Assembly (NCBI GenBank): GCA_030141605.1
Contig: JAQGDQ010000001.1
Location: 1,958,501 to 2,022,500, forward strand
Direction: 5' to 3'
Length of the DNA stretch: 64,000 nucleotides
From: Tubiluchus corallicola
Lineage: Eukaryota; Priapulida; Priapulimorpha; Priapulimorphida; Tubiluchidae
Of the stretch, positions 11,148-23,100 are shown in pieces; the first letter of the stretch is position 1, and every line of letters starts with the position of its first letter. A program made the translations under genes and the position numbers. The notes under the pieces were generated by a model that was not told the origin of the DNA, did no database searches, and saw nothing but the letters and a program-made list of their open reading frames with translations.

Positions 11148-14100
11148 ATCACTGCCCTCACGGGTGTCATTTTACAAAATCCGCCCTCATCAGGGATTAC
11201 ATACAGGATATTACTGAAGCAATACCAGTTATATTTTTGTATTGTATTATATGCTGTTGTGCTGTACTGTGTTGCTCTGCGTTCCATTGCATTGGTTTTG
11301 CCTGCATGATACCTAGGTTCATCTCACTGTATGACATAGCGTATGAAATGGGCCTAGCTTCGAAAAGTATATGTAATGCATCCTATGGACTGATATATGG
11401 TATAAGATGGAGGTATAAGCGTTACGTATCACGATATGGGAAGACAGGTTACAAGAACGGGACAGCATCATATTTTTTCGAGACATTGCAAGTTTACAAA
11501 ATTCCTACTCACTCGTAGAAATAATTAAACTAATAAAAATTATTAAACTGAATAAAATAATTATTTGGGGTTTTTATTTTTAAGGCAATTTACCTACACA
11601 GAATGGTTGAAATAGTCATACAGACGTTTGAGGATTTTCCTTTTACTTGTTCCGTGAAAAAATCATCGATGTAAATGGTCACGAGATTAAACATAATGAC
11701 GCAAATCGGTTTTGACATTTTTTCTTTCAACATTTCGACCATCATCTCATGCACTCGTCCTAGTGTAGCGCATGGCGGTCGTCAAGTTAGCGGACCAGGT
11801 GAAGCCAGATATATAGAAGCTTTCTTGCCTCTGCAGCATCGCTCATTATGTTAAACTAAACTTAGAGATGGTTGTGTGCTAGCAACTAACGTTTTATTTA
11901 TCATAGCCTTATTGTTGTTTGAATTTCGATTTCCTACTATAGAGACCTATGACAGCTTAACAAGAAGGTAAGAAGCTTAAGCGTATAAATTTGTTGGACA
12001 GTTAACAAGTATTCAATTTTTAAAAAAGGTTGGACATTTATCAGATCTGAAGTCTTTTGCGAATGTTTAATGAATACTTTAGAGTTTAAGCCCTGTGACT
12101 TCAGAACCATTATTTTTCAGCTCGTTAATTATATAATTATTTCTTAATATATTTTTGAGTATTTTGTGAAAATATGTGCTATTACTTGGGCGTCAAGGGT
12201 GCGTTTAAGCAGATTGCTGCGCCTACAGAATAAGCAAAATAATTGCCAACGATTTATATTAACGTCTTGGCACCTTCAGTCGCCTTTAGTATATTGAATG
12301 AAACAATGCGCATTGTTACAAATTTTATTTGCGAATGCCTGAAATGTCTGAATTGGATTCACTGTGCAATGTTTCCTTTTTGTTCACAATCATTACGATT
12401 TGTTTGGGACTTGTCAAATTTTATTTGAAAAAGTTATCTGGTACTGATTAATTAAATTTTAATTTTTTCTTTTTTGTAACCAGTAAAAATGAGTGAGCCT
12501 TTAATGGACAGTTGTACTTGCGCAAAAACTGCTCAAAAATATTTAAGAAAAATGCAGAATTTGGTAACTATTTTAAGAACTAAAGGTGACAATGGTAGAA
12601 AGTCTTTCATTCGAAGGACAGTAATTTGAATGCGCATAAAAAGTGATGATAAAATTCAGTGTAAATAGGAGGGAGATTTTGACGAGTTGAACATATTAAA
12701 GAACTTCTGACATATTTACCCCTCTATTAACTGAGTTTTAAGAATTTAGTTTCAATGTTTATATGGCTTTACACATTAAAATGTAGAAGTCACATCAGTG
12801 TTTATAAACGAATTTTACCAGTTTTATATATGACCCTAAAATACAGTGGGAACTCAGTGAAAGGGATTACGCCTCGTGTTTCATTAGAAAAAGAGCAGAA
12901 TTTAACTGAGCGACCAAAATTTATGTATAAATTAATTGGCTCTAAGACAACTCCGGTAAGGAAGCCGCTTGTGCAGTAGCGGTAGTATGAACAACACTAC
13001 AAGCAATAGCGGCGAGGAGCAGCAGCAGCAGTAGTGAATTCGAAATTTGCGTAAACTTTCTAGCACTCGAGAAGAGCAAGTTGCTTGCTTTACGCCCCCA
13101 AACTAATTATAAAAATTTCGAATGGACTAAGCAAAACCTCAGAAGGGCACTTTAGTGGGCGCAATAGATTTGTTTATCGGGTTTGGGAGGACGATTTTTT
13201 TAAACAGGGTTTTTCTCGGCTGGCACCAGACATTGTTTATCTTTTGTTATAGTTCAAAAGACGAAGCTGTGAAACAGACAGTTGAGTATGTTGCTTTTGC
13301 GCTTAGCTAGCAAGTTATGCAACGCCAAGCTTAATCAGCAAACGTATGGGTGAATGCCGGAAAAATTCCCTTTGGGTTCATCTGCTATACTGTCCTAATT
13401 GCTTATTACTGTTGCTTAGTGAGTGAGAATGCATAACTAGTCCGAATATTTTACAAACACAGTGTCTGTCTCATGCTATAAGATCATTTGGTGATCTGGT
13501 CCTTCCAACTACGTTACGGAGATCGTGCCGTAGAGTACTTGCAGTGTGTCGAACTGCATCCAGAAAAATATAAGCCTGTACACTATACAAACACACTCTA
13601 TTGTGCAGCTCAAACTTTGTCTTTGCAAGCATAATTTGAGTTGACCTTTGATCTCTGGTATAACCGAGTTTAAAGGAGAATCTGTTGCATTGAAGATAAA
13701 ATCTAACACGTTTGCTTTTTCACAAAGTTGAGTATTTTTCAAGAGATGATCTTGATTAGTTTAAAACTAGCGTTAATAAATTATTTAAACAATAGAACTA
13801 GTTGTTATAGAACTAGAAATGGAAACGGTTAGAATTGAACTTTCCTCTTTAATAATTTTAACCGATATACTCGAGACAATAAAATTTGTTCATAGTGTTT
13901 TAATGACTGTCTGTAGACCAGAGAAGCAGATGTTCCTGTAGTTTACTATATGAAGAAACCATTTATCATCTCGTTAGTAATACCTTTGGCTGTTCTCTAT
14001 TACCCTCGCGACATTAGTCTGTGTAGTTAATCATCAATTATTTCGTTTTCTTGTCGGTGAAATATGAGTTGAATTGAGCAATGTATCAACGGATGCCGTC

Positions 14101-15405
14101 AATTAATAGGCCTATATGCACGAAGTCAGGTGTGTACATATTTACTGATGTATCAAGAGACATGGAGTGAAATGCCATGGAGTGAGACAGGTAAGAAGAT
14201 ACGAGGCAATGCATGCATGCACCTGTTTCAAAAAGTAGCAGAAAAAGCCTTGCTGGAACTTAATTATACTTTGGCTAATTAGTGCAGAGATGGAATTCGA
14301 AACAGAAGCACGAGGAGGGAGTTGAATAAAGGACAACTGGAAACCGCTCAAATTTGAAATTTGAAAATTGAAAAAAATTAACTTTTGAAAATTAGGGGCA
14401 ATGACTTCCGAGTAGGTGAAGGGTGGTATTCCTACGGTACATAAATGACGATGTTGTTGAGTTCAAAATGTCGCATGTATGCAATATTTCCCATCAAGAA
14501 AATTTGTCATATCTTTTACCTAAGTGGTAAAATACGCAGCCTATTTGCTGCCATATTTCAAACAGCTTTTCCGGGAAGTTACTATGATAGGTTTCTATCT
14601 ACACATGTAAGGCGCACATACAAATAAGTGTGTAGATTAACAGTCGGTGACTGAAACTACTAATTAAAACCGTTAGGTGGAGCTCAACTTGCTAGAAACG
14701 CTGTGGTCGAAACCACAACTGGCATTCCAAACTCAACAGAGCTACTTGATGACAAACATGAAAATTTTTACACTGAAAAGCATCATTCATTCAATTCCGG
14801 ATGTCAGGTTAAATAGCCACGATGTCTGAATTCCGCGAATAACCAAGATGTTTCTTCACCAAACCTAACATTTGCAGAGTTTTTCTGGCACATTGCTGAG
14901 TTGAACGATCTTCGACTTGGTTTTGCTTGTTAGAATTTATTCTTGATTGCTGTCCACAGTGGATAGTTAATAAACAAATAGAATTCATCCTTTCTTTAAT
15001 CACTACTAAAGAGCAAAGATATTGTCATTCATTACCCAAAGGCTACTCAAGTACTTCTTAAAACATACTGCGACCTTCTGGAATGTGCTGATTAAAAGTG
15101 TGATAAAGAGTGTTGCCGAAAGGTCTCCATTTCGAGCTATTTACGTCAAAGGATTCCTATGACGCTCGGTATAGTGTGACTCTACAAGTTTTGATGCCCA
15201 CATTCATTCAGTCAAGCCGTGAGAAACACGTCGAACTTTTAGACGTTCAAATGGTTCTTAATTTTTTGATATTTATTTTAAAGTACAAGCCTATACAGTC
15301 CACAGCAAGGTAAAATATCGGATAAATAGTGTCTTGAGTAGGATTTTTAAGACTAACTGGAGTTTGAGGTTTAATGCTTTTAAAATCGTCTTTTTTGTTT
15401 TTCAG
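11148..15405. other. No coding gene recognised; may contain 5' untranslated exon of the EH-like gene
   Basis: No protein domain is visible. Near the right end the sequence AAG|GTAAAA at about 15310 could be a donor pairing with the strong acceptor at 15404-15405. That would make a 96-bp intron and place a non-coding exon just upstream of 15310. This is inference from splice motifs only. Confidence 0.35.
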
Positions 15406-16065
15406 ATGAGGTCAGGATTAGCAGTAACAGGAGTTGTGTTACTGTTGCTTGTCACGAGTGCTAATAGTTTATTTCCCTTAATGGATTGTATAGCCGAGTG
15501 TTTTTTGTGCCCACAACACACGCATAAAGGCTTAAAGGACATGGAAACTTGTGCAATGTGGTGTATTGTGACTGCTGGACGCAGCCGTGGTTCAGGTTGC
15601 GAGGAACTCACCACAGATTGGGCAAACAATAATGATATTCCGGAAAACCTTGTTGAATCTCCGGATTTGAGTTCCAATGGCGAAATAGTGGAAAAGAGAG
15701 AAAAGCGACAAGTGGAATCAGAGTCAACAGACGCACAAACAGAGCAAGAAATAGCTGTTCCTAAAACTAACCAAAACGATGAAGTTGCTGTTCCCGAACA
15801 CGCAACAGGTAATTCATTGCACGGTGAGGTTGTTCCGGAATACCCAATTCAAAGAGGCTCCGGCAGAAGCACACACTTGCTGAGGCGGGGTAAGCGTGTT
15901 GACCTTTACACAATCTGTTTAGAGCAATGTGTCCAATGCGTATTCCTGTACGGATATGGCACTTATGATGGTACCTCTTGCGCACAATCGTGCGTCGTAA
16001 GTGGAGGTCTCAGTACAGATCCTAACTGCGAAAATGAAAGTTTTTATATTCGATTTAAAAAGTAA
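15406..16065 (+). CDS. Eclosion hormone-like neuropeptide precursor with two EH-type cysteine domains
   Basis: This 219-residue secreted precursor begins at an ATG that directly follows a splice acceptor (TTTTTGTTTTTCAG), so an upstream non-coding exon is likely. Residues 1-21 form a signal peptide ending TSANS. Domain 1 has Cys 28, 32, 35, 49, 53 and 65; domain 2 has Cys 171, 175, 178, 192, 196 and 208. Both follow exactly C-x3-C-x2-C-x13-C-x3-C-x11-C, the arthropod eclosion hormone pattern give or take one residue, and domain 2 (ICLEQCVQC...SCAQSC) closely resembles the insect ICIxNCAQC...CAESC. Processing sites are KREKR (97-101) and RRGKR (160-164), separating an acidic spacer with three imperfect E(I/V)(A)VP repeats. 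The predicted second peptide is residues 165-219. The sequence ends IRFKK and has no amidation glycine. Known EH acts through a membrane guanylyl cyclase; receptor genes of that family flank this gene. The role here could be neuropeptide hormone or gamete peptide. Confidence 0.85.
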   Translation: MRSGLAVTGVVLLLLVTSANSLFPLMDCIAECFLCPQHTHKGLKDMETCAMWCIVTAGRSRGSGCEELTTDWANNNDIPENLVESPDLSSNGEIVEKREKRQVESESTDAQTEQEIAVPKTNQNDEVAVPEHATGNSLHGEVVPEYPIQRGSGRSTHLLRRGKRVDLYTICLEQCVQCVFLYGYGTYDGTSCAQSCVVSGGLSTDPNCENESFYIRFKK

Positions 16066-17420
16066 TTGAAAAAAGTCCAAGTCGTTTATTGAAAAAGACG
16101 CTTATAACAGCTTCAATGGTAAAAGATTTGCTCTGTGCTTCGGTTTTACAGAATGCTAAATACTTTGCTCTTATGATAGAAGGCTAGCTAATGAAAAACA
16201 GAAGCTGAAGCTTTAAGAGCTATAAAAGCATCTCAGATTATACAATTATTTATTGGGGTTATGAAAGTCAGGTTGACGATGATTGTAACAGATCAGAAAC
16301 TGTCCTTTTTGTGTCATGGTAAAGATGCGAAAGTTACGAAAACGAAGTTCTATTTATTAATTAGCGCATGAAAAAAGAGACTAGAAAAATTACCGTTTTG
16401 GCAGGAAAAGGAAAATATTTACTCTGAGAACTAATTAATAATCAAAATGTAAAGTTATGCGAGAGTAAAAAATAAATGCTGTACCACGAAGAGTGAGCCT
16501 GGCCACTTCAATTCTGCGATGCACGCACAACCAAAATTCATATTTATATTTTCCATAAACAAGAACGCCATATCGAGAATCGTCATACCATTTATTTAAA
16601 CTACAATGGCTGATTGGAATCGCTATTATTACAAAACAGCAATATCAATCGTTGCTATATCGGTTTTCGATATTAGTTTTTACTAATGACGTATTGTTAC
16701 TAATATCAGTTTTTATCCTCGTTTATTTGTATATCAGAATTTTTCTGCATTACTTCGGTAAACAATGGTGTAGTGTTGTGTTACACAGTTTAAACAATGC
16801 AAGCAAAATTATGGCTCCAGAAAAAAGTTCATGTGTGCATAAATGTGTGCAAAAGTGTAGGTAAATTTCTTACTTCGTTTTTTACCAAAAATTTTCGAAG
16901 CTACAACTGCGTATTTATTGGGGCAAAACGTTTTTCTCGAATGGCTCACATTTATAAAGATGTTCAGTATGAGCAGCATTTTCCCTCCACTCGAAAAGTT
17001 TTCCGGAGGAATTTTTTGAGTTTACATAACAGGAGCATTCTGCAGGGCATGCTAAACACTTAGTTGTTTATAACCACCAATTAAAGTAAAGATTTTGCAA
17101 AAAAGCTAGTTGACGTGAAAGCTGGTTATAAACGTATATAATTATTGTTTAGCGGCCACTATGAAATTTGTGTTTTTCTGGTTTAAATATTCGGAATGTG
17201 CCAAAAAATAACGAATGAATTTGCATTAACTGATCATTTTCAATTAAAAAATTGAAACTGTCATCAAGTGTCGTTTAATATCACACGTGAAATTAACAGA
17301 ACGAATACAAAGAATGTTAAAAAGCTCCAGGTTTGATCATAACTAAAATAAATAAACTGTGAATGAAAACGCGACGAATACGTTTTGATAAACATATTTA
17401 TATAAAATGAAAACGTTTGT
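16066..17420. other. 3' flank of the EH-like gene, no second gene recognised
   Basis: A candidate polyadenylation signal AATAAA lies at 16471-16476, about 400 bases after the stop. Open frames at 16652-16864 and 16797-17063 overlap and show no recognisable domain. Confidence 0.35.
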
Positions 17421-17647
17421 AAGTCAACTGATTTTATCGTCAGTTATAAAGTGTTAAAATTTGGAACAAAGGCATTCTAATTCTAATTCTATATAACAAA
17501 ATATAAGCGAGAACGAATCAATTGTTATTGAACAATTCCAAGGGTTATTATTTGAATTGTTTCATTTGGATTGTATTTTTATAGAATTAGAATGCATTTG
17601 TTTCACATTTAATGGTTAATAACTGACAATGAAGTCAGCTAATTTTG
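17421..17647. mobile_element. Small fold-back (inverted-repeat) element, MITE-like
   Basis: The left arm (17421-17493, GTCAGTTATAAAGTGTTAAA, then acaaaggcattctaattcta) is the imperfect inverse of the right arm (17576-17647; its reverse complement reads GTCAGTTATTAACCATTAAA, then acaaatgcattctaattcta). The loop is about 80 bp with no coding content. Confidence 0.6.
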
Positions 17648-18204
17648 AAACATTTTCTTTTGTGTAATAAGAGTGTAATAATAATAGTGTAAAGGTGTTC
17701 ATCAAAACTTTGCTTATTTTTATTTTGTTCATAATTTCATTTTGGTTCTGGCTCAAAACATTTGATACTTCAGACAAGGCGCGTATTCATTGTAAAATGA
17801 ATCTTTCGTCATGATAACAATAATAATAGTTTATTGTTAAAAATGCGCTCCATCTAAAGATCTCAGTGCTTTTCCACAATAAAATTAAAGGAGATAAAAA
17901 TTACACAATCAATCGCAATAAAAATAATTATGCAGTTAAAATTTAAAAGAAATAGCTTCGTGTGATACTGAATAAAAATTCGCAGTTACAGTTTATAGTA
18001 AAAATAGTTGAAAAATTTATAGGTTAAAATTTGCATGGAAATGAATAGAAAGTCATCAGAGCTTAAGTTAATGTACTAAAATATTTGGTGAATAAAGATA
18101 TGCAGAATATTGTCTCTATGAATCACTTTAACTTGTCTGAAACTAATTACAAACTCATTTCATTTTTTGGCACATCGTACATCGGCATACAATTTAAATG
18201 TTAA

Positions 18205-18897
18205 GGTATGACTCCATGTGTCCGTAATGCGTGATGCGTGATGTATGATCCGTAATGCGTAAACAACAGTTTGCATTTAAAGATGTAGAAGTGTTTCTAT
18301 GTGTACGTAATGCGTGACCCGTAATTCGTGATGCGTGATCCGTATTCATTCAAACGTAATTACTGTCGTATCACGCAGCAATACGCAAACGAGAAACCGC
18401 CGTTACCTAGGTGATTATAGCGAGTTTTCAAGTTTCCGGGGACCATTTTCGCTGTTTAGCTTTCTGTTAATTCTAGTTAGGTGAGTTTTGGTCATTTTAG
18501 GACCTAGAACAATGATGTTTTTTCATTTGAATTTTTGAGATATTGAAGAAGCATGTAGTTATGTGTTGTGTATGTAACTGCAGTATCACTAATGGATGAT
18601 ACGTGCCACATTGTTCTCTCCGCTGCAAAATGTTCAGCACCCAAAAATATGCTTTCTTTTGAATTTTTCCGTCTTCCGTTCTAATAGCACAGTAATAAGC
18701 TAATGCTGCAGCTGTTGTTATCACGATTAAATTACGAGAGAGACATGGTTTCAAAAAAATTATTGCTTGCAATTTTAACGAATAGCGACCAAAAATGGCG
18801 GAAAGAGCGCCGTGGGTTTTGTTAGTACGCTTAGCGTTTACGGACACATGGAAACAGTCAATACGCATCACGCATTACGTGCACATGGAGTCGTAGC
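18205..18897 (-). mobile_element. Non-autonomous PIF/Harbinger-like DNA transposon
   Basis: The ends are inverted repeats: left GGTATGACTCCATGTG, right (reverse complement) GCTACGACTCCATGTG, both leading into CGTAATGCGTG. The flanks are TTAA on both sides (18201-18204 and 18898-18901), compatible with a TWA-type duplication. The left subterminal 150 bp carries many CGTAATGCGTGATGCGTGAT-like iterations. On the minus strand a frame (18497-18871) includes ALAYYC, KKAYFWVLNILQRRE and GTYHPLV, the N-terminal 'WV.PIL..R...G.YH.LV' block of Harbinger transposases. No DDE catalytic region remains. Confidence 0.7.
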
Positions 18898-18901
18898 TTA
18901 A

Positions 18902-20034
18902 CAATGATAAAGCAACGATAGAATTATCGTTTTCTGGTGTCATGTAAATATTGGCGATAAATTATTTGATTTTGCGTAGTTTGCGAAATGTCTAACTACC
19001 TTGAGCTGTATTTAAGGCAGTAATTGTATAAGTCTACCTGCAGTTATGAAGAAATAAGTTTGTAACAATAATTGTGTATTATATGTAAATTTTTCATGAA
19101 ATGGAATTATGTTACAAAATAAATATTTATTCGAATAGAGCGAGACAATAACTGTAAACTAAGTCTGTGTAATAGAGAAATAAATTTCGTTTTATTGTTA
19201 TTAATATTGCGATTGTATTGACTGTCGAGTTTGTATTCGTTGTTCTTCTTCTTCTTTTATTGCTCTAAACATCTATTGTAGACACAGAGCCTCTATCCTT
19301 TATTAGAGCATTCCACTGTTTTCTGTCTGCAGACAAATGAAGGATAGAGATTGACATTCTTTGCTTGCAATATTTCAAATATTCTCAAAACGAGTTGCTG
19401 AGTGTCACCGACAACATCCAACACTACAATACCACGTTTTCCAAAAAACTTATAGAACTGACAATTTGTTCCATTGTACACTGGGCTGCAGATCCATCGT
19501 AGAGCCATACAGTAGCATTTTGGTTTTTTCAAAAGCGATCGACTTTTCTCAGTTGCTACCTTAGTGTTCTATTGAAATAGTGAGTTAATTAGACGACGAT
19601 GATTTGTTTACATTCCTTAATCAAAATTACATAGGCTGAAAAAATTATTCCTTGCGTTATTGCGAATAAGTTATTGAATGACTGAGTCTTCATTTTTGCA
19701 CATCGGTAACTGTACTGATAAGGTCGGATTAAAGGTTTCACGGGCCTAGGTCAACAAACGAAGGAACTGCACAGGTCAAACGCTATCAAGCTTCTACGGA
19801 AAATATAAAAAATGTTAATTGTTATGGAGCTGTCCTTCAGTTTTTGTTTAGACTTATCGGCAGCCTTTGTCGTTACTCGTGAAAAATAGGAATGATAATG
19901 TTTGTCATGCCTTATCACTTGGAAGTGGGTTAACCAAAAGATGAGTTGCTGTTCGTCATTGAAGCTACCTTTGATGAGGATTCTAAAATGCTGGCAATGA
20001 AAAACATGCAGAAGTGTTGAATTCTTGTATCTAA
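18902..20034. other. No gene recognised
   Basis: AT-rich intergenic DNA between the Harbinger-like element and the minisatellite. Overlapping short frames on both strands at 19293-19564 are mutual shadows without a domain. Confidence 0.4.
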
Positions 20035-20190
20035 ATGTCTTATGTCCAAATAACCTATGTGTCCAAATAATCTATGTGCCGAAACTATCTTGTGCCCAAA
20101 TTACATGTATGTCCAAAGCAGACAATGCCCAAGTTGTTTACGTGGCCAAGACTACCTGAGTCCAAATGTTTTATAGTGAAGCATCCCGTA
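20035..20190. repeat. Diverged minisatellite, unit about 16-17 bp
   Basis: About eight to nine imperfect copies of a unit like CTATGTGTCCAAATAAT (variants gtgccgaaac, gtgcccaaatt, atgtccaaag, gtccaaatg). The divergence suggests age. The overlapping frame is not a gene. Confidence 0.75.
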
Positions 20191-23100
20191 TCCAAATGTG
20201 TGATCTATAGAGAAAATGGAATATTTTGCGTACAATACACGCTCAGTCACTCATGTACTTAGTGGCAATGCAAAAAAAAGAATAACATATAAAAGACAAC
20301 TGTTTTTAAGATGTTCATATAAAATAACTTCATTATCCTGTTTACTAAATAGTACTATCTGTTTCTATTGGACTCCGAGTGTCTAACCAAATTTAGGACC
20401 TAAGACTATAGCCTTGTTAGCCCATTGGTTAATCTGCGGATGACCAAAGGGTCCGAATTTACTTTCAAAGAATCATTTGCCTGAAATTATTTAAATCGAC
20501 ATTTTTCGACATGTTGTTCAACAACGACATTGTTCGGATACGATCTAATGCTGATCAAATCAGAATGACTAAATCGCGGAAATGATGGAATAGTGGGAAT
20601 CAACAGAATAATAAAGATTGTCATTGTCCGACACGTGACATGTGAAATCACAAAATAATTGGGTGCAAACGGTACAGTGACAAGCAGCACCGTAACCGTT
20701 TGTTTTATTCCCCAATGACTCGAAGACATGTGCTGCCTCGATAAGAAACGTTTTGTTCAATATCATACTCCGTTTTTATGCATGCACTTATATGGTAGTT
20801 TCAACCATTAGATATTCAGATAACTGATGTTAGCCTTTTATTTACCCTAAACACGCCATTACATCATTTTCTCGCCATTATCTAAATCGATTTGGTAGAT
20901 GGACATCCGGATTCCAGCTATTATCTTGAAGCATTGGCAGAATAAGGCGCCATAGATGTCAAGACGTTTGTAAGTTAAGTGCGAGTATCCGTATTCCAGC
21001 TCTTGGCATTTTCGCTCCCGGCAGACCCCATCGCTCTCAAGTTTACCGAGGGGCCGAGCAAAGTAAATTTTGGGTTCTGTTTATCCACAGTGATATCTGT
21101 AAATAATACCAATGATACATTTGGGAAACCCACGGTGAATGAGCAATTTGAAACTGTTCAGAGCATTCCAATGTTGAGAGGGGGTAAGGAAAGTAGACAG
21201 TTGAAATGCAAGATCGTGTACGCGGGTACAACTAGGAATTGTATAAGTAACTGCAAGTAAATGTCTAGCCAACCATAATTAACTAAATACTATAAATGTA
21301 TAATAACCAACCGATCGCCTAGCTAACTAAATAACCATCTACTCGTCTACCTACGTAGCCATCTACCTACTTCCCTACTAGTACGTACCTTCTATCTGTC
21401 TACTCGCCTACCTACCAGCAAACAATTAGCTAGGTAGCCAGCTAACCATCCAACCGTTACAAAAATAGATTTGGCTACGTTGCAACCATCTCTACCTAGT
21501 AGTAGTAATATTAAACTCTTTATTTGCCATATAAAATACCAATGTTAATAATAATAAACCTCATAAAAACATCAATCAGTGTAAATGTGTCAACGGAAAA
21601 TACGTCAGATGCATCACTACAAGCTGGAATTTGAGCGCGAAACTTAAAAAGAACTGGCGAATTAAAACTGTTGACAAGAAGCAAGAATAATAAAAAAATC
21701 TGGAAAAAATGCAAGATTTGATTGTTTTGGTTACATGGAAATTTCATGGCCAAGGCGGAAATGTATAACATAATTATGTGGCACTTATATTATCGGGCGT
21801 GTATGTAAATGTGGCTGTCTTTCATCATATATTTCTTGACCTTTACTTTTAATAATAATAATCGATTGATTTCTTTCAGTTCAGGGGTAGCAAATTGCAG
21901 ATATGTACACCAAGTTTAGTGACAGAGTTGAGCTATATGTATTCTGTGTTCTAATCCGCTTTATGTAAGTTATTGGTGTTGGAGAAATGGAAATTGATTA
22001 TGCTTAAAAGAAGGGATACTAATGCAATTGTACATGAACGTTACTGTGTAAACGTCTCTATGGGCAGAACAGAACAGGCATCCCAAAACAGGAATCTCCA
22101 TCATCGATTTTGTTAAGACAGTTGACGAATGCTTTTTGTTAGTTTGTGATGATCTGAGCGAGTATTTTGTCATCAGCTTAAGTGCGAAATTTTTCTGTTT
22201 AATTTTTTGAGGCAATATGTAGCGCCGTATATGTAGTCTGAGCAAAGATTAGTACCTTGAATGTGTATGAGTTTGAGTTGTCAATTGACTTCTCATTTAC
22301 CTGAGATATGAAGTGCTTGAATCTGTTTTGTTATACGTATTGTTAAGATGTGCACCTGCCTACCTATCTAGCGATCTAGTTAGCCATAATGACTGTTGCT
22401 GTACAGCGATTGTTGTTTTCTATTGCATTTGCTGGAGGTGGGCGTTGTAACTTCTGTTAGCTTAGTTTGTTTAACCATTTATTTTTCAAAATGCAAAATT
22501 GCGAAACTGAAACTTCAATTCGGCATAAATTCTTTCTTTTTGTGTGCGGTAATTTTAATTACAGTATTAATCAAATAGGCACCATTAGATTTCCGTTAAA
22601 TAAGCAAAACATTTTCACGTCATAAGTTTATATTTTACCAATTTCAAAGCATACACGGAATACAGTACAATGCAACTCAATGCAGTGCAGCGTAAAGCAA
22701 AGTGATATTACAAAGCAGCACAATGGAAAAAAATGGAGAAGTGAGGAAAAGAAAGGAGAGAAGTGGAGTAAAACAGAGAGAAGTAAAGGGGAAAGAAGAA
22801 AAAATAAAATAGGCATACACTATTCAGGTCTTATTTTGTACAGCAACACATCTGTGAAATGCTATAACAGCCACAACGAAATTGTACAAATCAATGCGGT
22901 TCACGTTTAAACTAAGGCATTTAAACCCAAAATAAATATTTGTTGATTGGTCTTAACTCACCCTACTTCATTCATTTAGCGCATTTGCTGCATCAATTAC
23001 ACACACTGCACAATAAAAATTCAAAATGAATAATAATATAATGAAATGTCCAATTGCAACTTAATTTAATGACAGCAGGTTTATTAGTAACGGGATATTT

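Noticed and set aside
15334-15405. Upstream in-frame ATG of the EH-like precursor
   Set aside because: It lies in a pyrimidine-rich stretch ending in a splice acceptor directly before the ATG at 15406, which is itself followed by a clean signal peptide.
20979-21260. 93-codon plus-strand frame with several cysteines
   Set aside because: No signal peptide or dibasic processing sites, cysteine spacing unlike EH, and overlapping opposite-strand frames; likely chance.
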